NCBI GenBank assembly: GCA_936440205.1
Contig: OW387133.1
Span: 53,470,374-53,534,373, forward strand
From: Lepidonotus clava
Taxonomy: Eukaryota; Annelida; Polychaeta; Phyllodocida; Polynoidae
Direction of reading: 5' to 3'
DNA length: 64,000 bases
The position numbers were made by a program, and so were the translations under genes. Shown one piece after another: positions 36,671 through 48,206 of the stretch. A model generated the notes under the pieces. The model ran no database searches. It was given only the letters and a program-made list of their open reading frames with translations, and was not told where the DNA came from. Each line of letters begins with the position of its first letter. Within the stretch, counting starts at the first letter, position 1.

Positions 36671-37691
36671 CCCAGATTATGCTAACGTCCTACTGGTAGG
36701 ACGCCTATACTATGGGTTTTGGGCTACTTGTTGAAGTTAGTGAAAATATGAATACAATCTAAAATCTTAGAGTAAATATGACCTCAACACCTATAGATCA
36801 TGAAAACATTCAAAATAAGAACATAGACCATGCAACATGATGTTGCCATGACAACAATCAATGAGGCAATTTGACAAATACAGGTGATAGAAAATTTGAA
36901 AATTCAATGTATGTTTTCCCTATGAAATAATAGATATTTTGGAACAAAATTTTGAATTTAGATAGACCTTATGGGGCTACATATGCATGCTAATTTTCAT
37001 TTAAATCAACTAATAATGTCCAGAGATATTAAGAATTTTCTATTACCGTCCTACATGTAGGACGTTAGCATAATCCACTACCATAATTTTGTGCCCTGCA
37101 TCAATGTGGATACTACATAATATAGCATTATTTTGAAGTTTTGTCATCATTTACTTACACATTTTGCATAAAAAGTATGTAGTAGATACTCATAAAAGTC
37201 CAGTATTCAGTGCTTTAAAGCTCTTTCTGAATTTTAAAACAAATTTTTATTTTGCCTTAACTCTTTAATGACAGATAAAGGCATATAATCATAGATAACC
37301 AATAAATTAGGTTGTCGGTTACTATGGTAACCCAAAAAATAAATAAGAGATAATTTTTTCGCACACTCCGAAAGTGGATTTTATAATTATGAGGGGCTTT
37401 ACACTAAAAGGATTACTCTAATATGTATTTTCAAAATTAATAGTATGATTTATTTGTTATCATATATTTGCTAATAAGGCTCTTTTTAGCATTAGCAAAG
37501 GGTTAAATACTATGGAAATTGCGGTAGTGGATTATGCTAGCGTCCTACATGTACGTAGGACGCCCCATATCTCAGCTTCTACTATAGATAGAGACCTAAA
37601 ATCTTGTATGTGGCTTATTTTCTCATATATAGTGCCAGATATTAAATATTTAGAGTTTTGCATCATAATTGGCACTTTAGTATAATTTGGG
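36671..37691. mobile_element. PiggyBac-like non-autonomous element with intact TTAA flanks
   Basis: TTAA at 36667-36670 and 37692-37695 bracket termini CCCAGATTATGCTAACGT and, inverted, CCCAAATTATACTAAAGT. CCC...GGG tips with TTAA duplication are the piggyBac hallmark. The block ATTATGCTARCGTCCTAC occurs three times: at the left tip, inverted at about 37047-37080, and direct at about 37530-37562. In each case it is followed by GTAGGACG, giving hairpins CGTCCTAC-GTAGGACG. The 1,021-bp interior is AT-rich without a transposase frame. The copy at 28440 is a deletion derivative. Confidence 0.85.
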
Positions 37692-37695
37692 TTAA

Positions 37696-39858
37696 TATAT
37701 CCAGAAAATAGTTCGGCTTTCACATTTCAAGATGATGCAGTCCTAGTCTCTGCCACAATTTACGACTGAGGTCAACTCTGGTAAACAGTTACTTAGGTGT
37801 TAAATTGAGTTGGGTTTGGCAGTCAGACTGGGGCATACCTTTTCAGATCCCCAAAACGCCATGATTATGCACTTTATCAAAACGCTTCTACTCCATTTAG
37901 CTCTCACCCATTAGGCACAATCTGATGTATAAAAGAGAACCATCACTGAATTAATTTTCACTCTGCAAGGCTCTCAAATAACACTGAATTCAACCATTGG
38001 CTATTGGAAGAGCTTCGATAAATGAACATCTCATTTTATATGTACAAATTAAATGACTCTCGTTGTATCAAACACACTGAATCTATTCTGTTTTCAAGTT
38101 ATTTCGATCTTAGTGAAAAGGAAAAGATATTGATCGAGGCAATTAGCCGGATCCGGCATTGAAATAGCTTTCACAGACTACTCAGCATACACTATGGTCC
38201 ACCATAGGATGGAAGAATTGGCTTTTAAACAATTCCAGTTTAAACCTATAAAAATGCAAAGCATTGAATTGTTCCAATAGTATTTACTATCAAAGTATCC
38301 TTTTAGGCCAAACTTGACAGGGAATGATGATATAAAACTTTTAAAGTTAATGATTTAACATCACGTTGGTCTACCAACATTAAAAGACTACTGAGATGAT
38401 AGAAACAATGTATAATTGAATAGGGTCGTAAAAGTATAATGTGATCTGGGGAGGGTACTCAGTGATGGTTTTACTATTAACACAGCGTTTAACTTTAAAT
38501 ACTAATTCTGAACCTTCTGAAGATACCAAGCAAGCTATTGTTAACGGAATTTATGGGATCGAACAATAGAACAGTTGTTAGTATACTATCCCACAAATGG
38601 ATGATTTCCAATAAATCTATCGGAATTTGTGGGAAAGCATCTACTTCAAGATGCAAAATACCTTAATATACAGATGCTATCCTTTAAACCTTTTTGTGGG
38701 GGATATCATCACCATGAAGACACAACTGTTACTGTTAAAAAGGAAAGGTCCAGTTATCTGATATTGATCTAGATATTATAATAATATTACGAAGCTTTAT
38801 CAATATTTGAAACAGTTCTGTGCATATCTCTTGACATAGAAATGGTATATTTTCTCTGGTTAAAAAATAAGGCAGTTTCCATGGCAGTAGGGAAAAAATG
38901 AGACATAATTATAGAAGAAAATCGTCCTCTTCCGAAAGGCTCACAGGATGTAAAAGCGCTGCTATTTATCGATTCATATACTAATAAAATAGTGGCCGTA
39001 ACTACTCTTGGAATTAACATTTGGCCCATTTAATGTCAGAGAAATGCATTATAGTTAAACGTACCAGGTGTGGCCGCTGCTTAAAGGAAATTGATTTGTA
39101 ATTAGAAGGGCTGATAAGGGTTGATCACTATCGCTAGTTTTAAATGAAGGCTTGTTGCGGGTATACACCTGTGGTATGGATGGGGAGATACTAGTATACA
39201 AAAATAAGGAGTTTAAGCAGCCCTGACGCCGACCCTGACATAAGAGATCAAGATGCGTTTTGAGTTGCTAAACTGCCTGATGACTAAGTATATTATCATG
39301 TCCTCAAGGTAAAGGGCTGCATGGGCTACGACTTGGGGAGCTCTCCCTGATGATGCGGCCGAGAACCTAATGAGCACGTCTCTAAATGTGTTCCCTGGAT
39401 CAATATACTCACAGTCCCTGGGTTCAAAGCCACAACTCGCACTAATGCTGTGCAGCCAGCCGTGACGCGGGCATCGATTAAACGCTGTGCAGTTGACCGT
39501 GACGCTCGCCTGGCGGGGGATGCAGGCACTAAGAGGCATTGGGCACCCAGCATAGGCCGGTTTTATAGTCAACAGGCTCGGCGTCACCAAGCGCTAAGTC
39601 ATCCACGCCCAACAAACACTTCCTAAATCAGCCCCGAACACGGCCCACCTCATAAGGAATGGGCTTTTAGGGCACTAGCTGCTCTCATGGCCAATAGACT
39701 ACAGCCTTAAAGCTACCCATGCGGACTTTATCTTAATGTTTACTCTACGTACAGAGTCTGTGCAATTTCAAGTGTTTTCCGAGATAAAGTAGGCATAGTC
39801 AGTAAAAATAAACTAGTCTAATTTTATGGTGTTTAATTTCATGCTGGAACATCTAGTC
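37696..39858. other. Non-genic AT-rich stretch
   Basis: No gene or repeat recognised. Some plus-strand segments between 38150 and 39030 run 25-40 codons without a stop but no longer than chance allows. A 125-codon minus frame (39213-39590) lies in slightly GC-richer DNA and is unfamiliar. Confidence 0.5.
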
Positions 39859-40200
39859 ATTCATCAGGTGCTGAGTGTATAGAGCTCAAGGAAACGGGAC
39901 CGTCAAAGAGTAGCCGACCCTCATTGCTGAGTTGCTTTTTTGGTTTTAAAATCTTTTTCAAACATCTTTTTCAATTCATCAGATGATGACTGTATAGGAC
40001 TCAACGAAACCGGACTGTCAGTGAACGAGTAGCCAACCCTCACTGCTGAGTGCTTTTTTTTGTTTTAAAATCTTGTTTAAAAATCTTTTTCAATTCATCA
40101 GATGATGAATGAATAGGACTCAACAAAACTGGACTATCAGTCAAAGAGTAGCCAACCTTCATTGCTGAGCGCTCTTTTGGTTTTAAAATCTTTTTCAATT
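39859..40200. repeat. ~117-bp tandem repeat, three copies
   Basis: Copies begin with ATTCATCAG at 39859, 39974 and 40093. They share CAACGAAACYGGACTGTCAG-like and GAGTAGCCAACCCTCATTGC-like blocks and end in a T-rich stretch plus GGTTTTAAAATCTTTTTCAA. Copies 2 and 3 are closest to each other, and copy 1 is more diverged. TCATC-AGAT-GATGA near the start of copies 2 and 3 can form a five-bp hairpin. Confidence 0.9.
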
Positions 40201-42645
40201 TTGGGTTGTTTAATTATTATCAAATGCTTTAATTTATCCTGAACCACCATTGAAATGTATTGAGTCCCTGATCATAAATAAATGCATTAGAATGAAACCA
40301 ATACACAGAGGATGATATATGATCTACATGTTATCTGTCATACACACAATGTTTTAGCTTTGTTTGGCAGTATGTCACAGCTGGCCCTGAGTTCAGAGTC
40401 AAGGTGGCGGTTAATGCAATCACTCAATGCGGCATTTATAAACAAAAGACTTGTCTGCTTTTAAGGCAAACACACTATGACGGTATTAACAGTTCTTGGA
40501 ATCCCAGATAAAATGATAACACTTCCTGAGAAACTTTGATAAACGTTTATAAATATCTATTTTTAATTTCCTTCCTTATCAAGGCATGTTCTTATTCTAG
40601 TTATCGAGTGGATCTGACACTAAAAGAAGTGTCTGCCCGTTTGGTGATCCGATAGGCCGAGCGGTGAGGAAAAGGCCTAAGATCCAGGCGAATTCAGGGC
40701 ACTAAATATGTAGTCGGTCGTAGGGTGTCTAACTTTTAAGCCCTAGACATGAGATCAAAAAAGTTGTTATTACCTATACCTATCACTAATCAAACAACCA
40801 GGATGACAAAAAAATAATTTCTTCCCACTACTATTTTTAAATACTTTCTGGGAAGTGTTGACTTTTCAGGAGACGTAGGCCAAATGCTAACTTATTTATC
40901 TATTTGGGTAAAGCATGCAGTTCTCCATAGCTATAATTTCCTCTATTCACCAGCATTGCCATTGGGTTTTACGTGTAACTCTATACCAAACGGGTACCAA
41001 GGAATTCTAACATCTTATTCAGTGGAGTCTGGGCTGAGGTAATCAAGATAATATACGTCTGATATAATTGAAACAGTATTCCTACCCATTTCTACAAAAA
41101 CTAGTAGGCCTAATGCCTAAAAGTGCACTTATTGTTAATGTATAACACTTCATATAAATAGAAATATCTAACCAGAAATCTTTTTACTATTGCAATGTCA
41201 CAATAGAAGTAACACAAAATGAACTGTTTCTTGCTGACCAGATGTATAGTGATGCACTGGCTCTCGACATTGTACACTGATGCAAATATGATCTATGGCT
41301 AACTAGTGTGAATCGTCCTAAAAAGGTGTTTCCAAATACAATGTGGGCAGTTATTAGAGAGTTTTTGAACACATACCAATCATATTACCACGACTCCCAA
41401 ACGCATCTCTGGGGCTCTAGGTGAGGGATACTATATACTACCATTATTCATTTAAAAAATTTGTATAACTAGATATTTTATAAGATTATGTAAGATGTGA
41501 AATTTAGCAAATAGCTATCTGATTGAACCTCCAGTACAATAATAGAAAAGACATATTTTGAATTCTCAAGTCAAAAAATGTGATAAAAATGTCAAAACTA
41601 AGAAATAAATGTTCTAGTAGGGCCTATACTATATCATATATAATAATAGTAGTTGACAGTGTACTTGAGAAATCATGATATCAATGATACATGTGGGGCA
41701 AGAGTGAGGTCTTATGATGGGCCACACTAGGGTATATTCAAGTTCCGTTTATCAGGCCGTGATCTATGTACTGCGACACCCATAACACCGACACACGTCA
41801 TGGGAATATTTCCCAATGCCGCGATTCACTACACCATAACACTTGACTTCCAGTGCACATATCTTCCTTAATATGACGCATTATTTAATGCTTTAAAAAT
41901 ATTAAATTTCGCTTATCTTTCTTCTTTCTAATTATTGTGGATACCTTGATTATATGTTAAGTTGAAATTTGGAAAATTAGATTTCAAAATATAAAGGATT
42001 CACGGAAACCACAAATGAAAAGAAAACTTTTAAATGTATCTCTCCTTTGTACAACATAAAGCCAATAGACCTTACATACAAGAGATGCACTTTAGATAAT
42101 TAGTCATTTGATGTTCTGATATTGAGTTGCTTGTATCATAATCTTGAACTTGAATATGGTACCTATAGTACATTGGTAGCATGTGTACCTGCAGAGCGAG
42201 GGTGTCTCAGTGGAAAATATGCTATAGTACTAGTTGACCATGATTCCCTACCGATCGGTCCCTTATATTACTAAAATAACGGAGATGTGCTAAGGTAACA
42301 TAGGTCAGAGTTTCAGTTCTTTTAGAGTATGTTGGCACAGGCAACAGCTAGAGGGACCCAACCAATTAGAGGGTTCTAAATAAGGTCTGGGCACTGCAGC
42401 CTGTGCCAGCTCATCAAATCAAACTCATCGTGAAAAGGAACGGGGTGCTGAGATCGTTGCTTATTGCACAAAATCTCTAGTGTATATGTTTCCCCTCTAA
42501 ATTCATACAATGAGAATATGGACACACGTACATACTATTTAACGTTATAGGCCTTATCCCCAACGCGTGGGCACGAAATATTACTAGAATGATATTAATT
42601 TTGTTCAGGTGAGAGGTGAAATGAAACAAAGAACACCCTTCGGGA

Positions 42646-42676
<31 letters not shown>

Positions 42677-44310
42677 TTGAGAAAGGTGATATTAGCCATA
42701 TATATGCATGGACCCAGTGATAATAATCTCGACCTAATGTTCTCAAGCAATATTTGGGTCCATCGCCAATATCACGTGTCCAATATATGCCTGGCGGGGA
42801 ATTCTTATCAAATCTTCATTATAACCCTCTTTTTATACACGCAAACATCACTGCTAAAATGGGAGCATTAAGGTTCATTTAAGGTATATCGAAGGTTACG
42901 GAAAGGTGACCAATGCAATACCTTTACTAGATGACCTTTAAAATCATGGAAAGGTCTTGCTCCATTTACAAAACTCAAAAGTCAGTAAAGATATATTTTT
43001 TTTATCATTGTAAAATCCATCGCTAGTCTTCCTGGACGTCAGACTTAACAGCTGGATCATTCGTTTTATTCAGTTATAGTATTAGACATTTTGCCTGCTA
43101 GACCAAAAGGTCATCTCAAGCGGCGGTGATCCAAAGAGGCACACATGTACAGAACTATAGGCACCCTTCTCATCTGCACTGCACTGCCACTACCAATCCC
43201 ACCATTCACATAATCCCACATACATTGGACCGCATGCCGGCCACCTTTCTGAGTTTCACCCAACCTAACAGTTATTTCCGCCTGTTGTACATGTTATGTG
43301 CACACAAACCCATTGGGCTAAAAGCCTTTTGGGTATTGCCATATTGCCAACTGTGAATTAGTTTGCCCCTTTAGAAAATTAATATTTCGATATACCATTT
43401 CCGTGTTACTTTTCTACTTCGAAATGTAGCCGTCATATCAGATTATGTCCCATTCAGGCGACGAACTCGAGCTTGGCTGCCACAGTGCATATCTTCATTT
43501 TACATTTGCGTTGAAGCTTAAGAAAGATTATCCATATGCTCACATTTACTCTCACCTGAGTGCGAAATATCTTTCCAGGAGATCACAAAAGGGGAAGTTT
43601 TGTATAAACCTTGGTTAGGTCATTTGTGAAAAAGGTTGCAAATTCATATACATGTAGCTAACATCGTGTTGGAAGATAAGGGTCAGTTATGCATTCTTTG
43701 TGTAGAGTTATTCTTAATGGTCCTTACACATATGTTCAGCGGTCGCCACTACGCATTTGCACACGAAATCAGGTAAACACAAACCACTTATATATGTGAC
43801 ATACACCCCGTAAACCTGGCTTTTAGACCGCCAGACACTGCTAACACCGACAAAATATATGATTAGACCATGTCCTTCAGTTATACATGGTCAGTGTGAA
43901 TGCGGGTAATGGGCCCAATCAACATACTGCTGTCCACACAGAGAACACTGACCATACACTACCTGAAGAGCTATCCATGCCAAATGCCCCCGAGGGGCAA
44001 ACCTACTTATTGCCCTTACGTTTTTGAAGGAGTGGACTAGGTGTGAAAGCCTCCAACAACAAAACAGTATTTCTCACCCTGGAGTTCTAATACCTGGCAT
44101 ACAAACATAGCGTTGCCAGCTGTGAGGGAAGTTTTTAAAGGCCCGCATACCCCCGTCATTACGGTACAAACAATGCCATTGACTGGAACCTGCTGGCCCA
44201 CCCACTGGTTGCATTAGATCTCTCCTACATTTAGCCATTGGAACAACAGGGGGCGACATGCCTATACGTACCATTGACTACCCAAACAAGGGTATGTGAG
44301 TGGCTGTTAC
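40201..44310. other. Non-genic stretch with minor features
   Basis: No exon recognised. TAGGCCGAGCGGTGAGG (40653-40669) resembles the D arm of Leu/Ser tRNAs but lacks a B box. 43869-43972 contains ATGGTCAGTGT and ACACTGACCAT, an 11-bp perfect inverted pair whose similarity extends outward to about 20 bp, and may be a small foldback unit. The rest is AT-rich with stops. Confidence 0.5.
42646..42677. repeat. (AT)n microsatellite
   Basis: About twelve uninterrupted AT dinucleotides followed by a short imperfect AT tail. Confidence 0.95.
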
Positions 44311-44458
44311 TGATACTTCAGGGGCGGATCCAGGAATTTTTAAGGGGGGGGGCCAAGATTTGAAAATCTGTGTAAGTAGTATATGATGGCCCAATTTGTG
44401 GACGGCGTAGCCGGCCACGGGGAGGGCATGGGAGGGGTTTCCCCTGCCATTGGGGGGG

Positions 44459-45230
44459 TATGGGGGGCCACCCCCAGGAAAATTTTGAAAATATGACCTG
44501 TCATTCATGCAATCTTAGGCATTCTAAGGTACTTTGGTGACCTGAAGTAATGATAGTTTTTTCCCTAATATTTTGAATTCCTCTGGGTATGGGTTTCAGG
44601 GTAAGGGTGGGTTCCTCTCCAATTTGGGGGTATGGGGGGCCACCCCCAGGAAAATTTTGAAAACATGACCTGTCATTCATGCAATCTTAGGCATTCTAAG
44701 GTACTTTGGTGACCTGAAGTAATGATATTTTTTTCCCTAATATTTTGAATTCCTCTGGGTATGGGTTTCAGGGTAAGGGTGGGTTCCTCTCCAATTTGGG
44801 GGTATGGGGGGGCCACCCCCAGGAAAATTTTGAAAACATGACCTGTCATTCATGCAATCTTAGGCATTCTAAGGTACTTTGGTGACCTGAAGTAATGATA
44901 GTTTTTTCCCTAATATTTTGAATTCCTCTGGGTATGGGTTTCAGGGTAAGGGTGGGTTCCTCTCCAATTTGGGGGTATGGGGGGCCACCCCCAGGAACAT
45001 TTTGAAAACATGACCTGTCATTCATGCAATCTTAGGCATTCTAAGGTACTTTGGTGACCTGAAGTAATGATAGTTTTTTCCCTAATATTTTGAATTTCTC
45101 TGGGTATGGGTTTCAGGGTAAGGGTGGGGGCTCCCCTCCATTGGGAGTATGGGGGGCCACCCCCAGGAAAATTTTGAAAAGATAACCTCTTATTCAAGCA
45201 ATCTGAGGCATTCTGAGGTACACTGGACAC
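44459..45230. repeat. 172-bp satellite, about 4.5 copies, inside the hAT-like element
   Basis: GTATGGGGGGCCACCCCCAG recurs at about 44459, 44631, 44803, 44976 and 45148, that is every 172-173 bp. The first four copies are nearly identical, down to the TGACCTGTCATTCATGCAAT and TTTTTTCCCTAATATTTTGA blocks. The fifth is partial and diverged. GGGGGGCCACCCCC is a strong hairpin in every unit. High internal identity implies recent amplification or homogenisation after the element formed. Confidence 0.95.
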
Positions 45231-45441
45231 CATGTCCAGAAAGAGTGGAGTGGAGTGAGGGTCGACCAGAGAAGCCAGGGGGCCTCAGGTTAAAGGAGTA
45301 GAGTGAGGGTCGACTAGAGAGGACCAGGGAGGCCTCAGGTTAAAGGGGGAGGGGGAGGGTCGACTAGAGAGGCCAGGGGGGACTCAGGTTAAAGGAGGAG
45401 GGGGAAGGTCGACCAGAGAGGCCAGGGGGGCCTTAGGTTAA

Positions 45442-45766
45442 CCCTTTCGTGACGCCAGTTGCATAAATGCATCACCATGCTCTTGACGCCAGTTGCATAA
45501 ATGCAACACTATGGTATAGACGCCAGTTGCATAAATGCAACACCTGCAGAATTGTTTAAAAACCATATAAATACCTAAATAATTACATGTGTGAACACTA
45601 GCATAATTAGGATGTCTTTATGGTTTTCATTGATTAAACTTGGATTTATTCTTTTATAAGGTAACATAGTGTGTCAATATATATTGCATAATTGCCCCTG
45701 GCGTCCTATAGGGAAATCTATGCCAGTATGGTACAGGTTATCAGTATAGATGGCGTCATTAAAGGG
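45442..45766. mobile_element. PiggyBac-like MITE nested in the 49-bp array
   Basis: TTAA at 45438-45441 and 45767-45770 flank tips CCCTTTCGTGACGCC and, inverted, CCCTTTAATGACGCC. The reconstructed empty site, CCTTAGG-TTAA-AGGAGGAG, matches neighbouring array units (CCTCAGGTTAAAGGAGTAG), which proves insertion into a pre-existing satellite unit. The element is 325 bp, has no coding capacity, and belongs to a different family from the element at 36671 (the tips differ after CCC). Confidence 0.92.
45451..45545. repeat. 34-bp tandem repeat at the MITE left end, three copies
   Basis: GACGCCAGTTGCATAAATGC begins at 45451, 45485 and 45519. GTTGCAT-AA-ATGCAAC forms a seven-bp hairpin in copies 2 and 3. 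GACGCC is also part of the terminal repeat, so the array may multiply a subterminal transposase-binding site. Confidence 0.9.
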
Positions 45767-45954
45767 TTAAAGGAGGAGGGGGAGGGCCAACTAGAGAGGC
45801 CGGGGGACCCCCAGACACATCTAGTCAAGGCCCACCACCCCTTAGAGATCGCCCCCTCCCCTCTGACATCTAGTCAAGGCCCACCACCCCTCAGAGATCG
45901 CCCCCTCCCCTCTGACTTCTAGTTAAGGCCCACCACCCCTCAGAAAGGTCGCCC

Positions 45955-46264
45955 CTTCGGGGCCTTCCATATAGTACATACACAGCAAGGGGGGTGGGGG
46001 GGTCTGAGATTTGTGAAAATTTGCATACGTTCCTGTATATTTCCAATGCGTACTATAGGCCAAGGAGGGGTGGGGGGGGGTCTAGAATTTAGGAAAATTT
46101 GAGTACGTACTTCGGGGCCTTCCATATAGTACATACACAGCAAGGGGGGTGGGGGGGTCTGAGATTTGTGAAAATTTGCATACGTTCCTGTATATTTCCA
46201 ATGCGTACTATAGGCCAAGGAGGGGTGGGGGGGGGTCTAGAATTTAGGAAAATTTGAGTACGTA
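45955..46264. repeat. Two apparently identical 155-bp tandem copies
   Basis: 45955-46109 and 46110-46264 appear base-for-base identical, including homopolymer runs of six, seven and nine G. Within an element whose other arrays have diverged, this is the youngest event, or an assembly duplication. Each copy carries CTTCGGGGCC, two G-rich runs and AAAATTTG. Confidence 0.93.
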
Positions 46265-46384
46265 CTAAATGGAAGGCCCCTTTCCTCTGACACACCTATT
46301 CAAGGCCCACCAGCCCTCAGAGGTCAGCCCCCTGGCCCCTCCCTTCAGACACACCTATTCAAGGCCCACCAGCCCTCAAAGGTA

Positions 46385-46495
46385 CCCCACTCCCCTTTTT
46401 CTCTTCTTTTCTTTTCCTTTCTCTTTCCTCCTCCTCCTTTTCTCTCTCTTTTTTTTTTTTTTTGGGGGGGGGGGGGGGTAGGGGGGGGGGGCCAA
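46385..46495. repeat. Polypyrimidine, poly-T and poly-G tract
   Basis: An almost pure C/T stretch passes into about 16 T and then long G runs interrupted by TA. It lies just inside the right terminal repeat of the hAT-like element. Triplex or G-quadruplex structure is plausible, and sequencing errors are likely here. Confidence 0.9.
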
Positions 46496-46534
46496 GGCCC
46501 CTCCGGCCCCCCCCCAAAATCCGCCACTGTACTT

Positions 46535-48164
46535 AATCGTCCTATTGCACGCTCTTTAGTTATTAGTAATTGAGCATGGAATATAATAACAATGTGTCAT
46601 TTGAATTCATACTAAAGGCGATGCGTATGAAAATAAACGATATACACTTACAGTTGCCTCGCGTTGCCTTTTGCACGGGAAGTTCCCAGCGGTTGGAAGG
46701 TAAGATATGGGAATTCACTTCAGGTGACAGAGAAACGATAGGTGACTATCCACTCTCCTCTCTAATCTGCACAAGCTAATAACGACCATTCACTGACCGC
46801 CGTGTTCCCACTGGACAGTGGTCATCCGTAGCTTCCGCGGCCGGGACTACCGGGGTAAGATGTGGCCAGGCGAGCAGTGGTCAAGGGACAGGTAGACAAA
46901 AAGTGCCAAGTGTGCCTGATCTTTCAAGTGGTTTACGAAAGAGAGCACAGATGCATCCTTCATCAAATTGCATAGCTCTGCGTCAACCAAACCCTGTTTG
47001 TTACAGATGGATGTTCCCGTATGCGTATCATTGTATAATGCCCGTCTCGGGCGACAGATGTGTCAGTCTGTGGACGTGATGCAAGTTTACCAGGTCTTTT
47101 CAATAGGTTACATCGTCCCAGATGAAGGTGTCCTCAATTGAAACCGACTTGTGAGCGGGTGTATAGTCCTATTCCAGGTACTGAGCAAACGCTAACAGAC
47201 AGGCCCCCAAATGTTGCTCCCTTGAGTAAAACCGAGCACCTCTGCTGGGAGCCCCTCAGGCCTGGGGGTCACTAAAACAGGGCCAGCTGCCCCCTCCCAC
47301 CTCCACCACCACTCGGTCGCTCCGACTTCGTCGCACGTCGTCCGTCGCTGGCAGTGCGACGTGCGGGCGACGTGCGGGCCTCTCTGCGCGCCACGGGCAG
47401 GGTCGGCTGTACAGTGGGTACGACTCGGCGCCTCCACACCACCGCTGCTCGAGTTCTTACTTCTCTGACCCTCCGACCAGCACAACGGGCCTACCGCCAC
47501 TACCGCCGCCGCGACTGCACACGCCGCCAAGCGCCACAGGCCGAAACCAAATATTGAGTAGTCCCAAATCGCGTTGTTGGTTGGCCCCACAGAAATATGA
47601 TATATTTCCGAGTCTTTTTTCTCTCTCGAGATTCCACCTTTCCCTTTGTACGTATTATATCACTGGCAGTTTCCAGTCAGAAGACAGTGCAGGGTTGTGT
47701 GTCTCCTCGTTCCTCCAGACCTACTGAGAGCGCAGATAGTACTCGGCCAGACAGCTGGGCCCATCAGCGTGTACCGACGTGGATGATCTTATTACCTGGT
47801 CTATTGTCCCTGCTGCTCGCCTAATGAGGCAGTCACAGGGCCCGTGCAGTAACCACCACCCCGCTGACCACTCGGACACAAGGCTATACTGTCACTGGAC
47901 ACTGGTCAGTACCCGTGCCCTATCTCCACCTGTCTCACTGCTATTGTTACCCGCTCATCTCCGCTCGCCATTCGTTTTAATTATACTCCAATTAGCCAGG
48001 ATTAGGTGCTGTACGGTATGTTAATTGTACCACCTATTGACATTTAGTGCCACGATATGTCTGTCACACCTATGCTTCTATGTGGTTCATCTGTAACGAG
48101 TTGAACACGAAGTGTTTCAGGATTAACTTGAGAACAATCATGTCTCACACAATAGATAACTTTA

Positions 48165-48166
<2 letters not shown>
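46535..48166. other. Non-genic stretch with a CpG-rich block
   Basis: 47230-47530 is CpG-dense with repeated CGACGTGCGGG and CGTCGCACG motifs. A 132-codon minus frame (47192-47590) there is Ala- and Arg-rich and unfamiliar. No exon recognised. Confidence 0.45.

Positions 48167-48205
<39 letters not shown>
48167..48205. repeat. (AT)n microsatellite, about 19 repeats
   Basis: A pure AT dinucleotide run of 39 bases in AT-rich surroundings. Confidence 0.97.

Positions 48206-48206
<1 letters not shown>

Larger units (their letters stand above)
45241..45950. repeat. 49-bp satellite in two diverged blocks
   Basis: GTCGACTAG-type landmarks fall at 45261, 45309, 45359 and 45408. The next unit is at 45786, which is exactly 49 bp further once the 325-bp MITE and its 4-bp duplication are removed. 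A second block with landmarks CTAGTCAAGGCCCACCA at 45821, 45870 and 45919 has the same 49-bp period and shares CTAG-AGGCC-CCTCAG. Both blocks are therefore likely branches of one ancestral satellite. Confidence 0.9.
44319..46529. mobile_element. 2.2-kb hAT-like non-autonomous element full of satellites
   Basis: The left tip CAGGGGCGGATCCAGG and the inverted right tip CAGTGGCGGATTTTGG bound 2,211 bp. TACTT directly precedes (44314-44318) and directly follows (46530-46534) the element, a perfect 5-bp target duplication. hAT subgroups with 5-bp duplications are known, the usual length being 8. The tips match the 190-bp MITE at 7430. The interior has no transposase frame and consists almost wholly of tandem arrays (172-bp, 49-bp and 155-bp units), a nested piggyBac-like MITE and a pyrimidine/G run. 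Movement would need a transposase supplied in trans. Confidence 0.85.

Noticed and set aside
38090-39040. Decayed coding element on plus strand
   Set aside because: Stop-free segments of 25-40 codons are within random expectation, and no family likeness was recognised.
40640-40700. Leu/Ser tRNA-like D arm
   Set aside because: GGCCGAGCGGT is present but the T arm and variable arm cannot be found, so it was kept only as a note in the surrounding stretch.
42155-42235. Possible tRNA-like A box (TAGTACATTGGTAGCATG)
   Set aside because: No B box and no foldable T arm follow.
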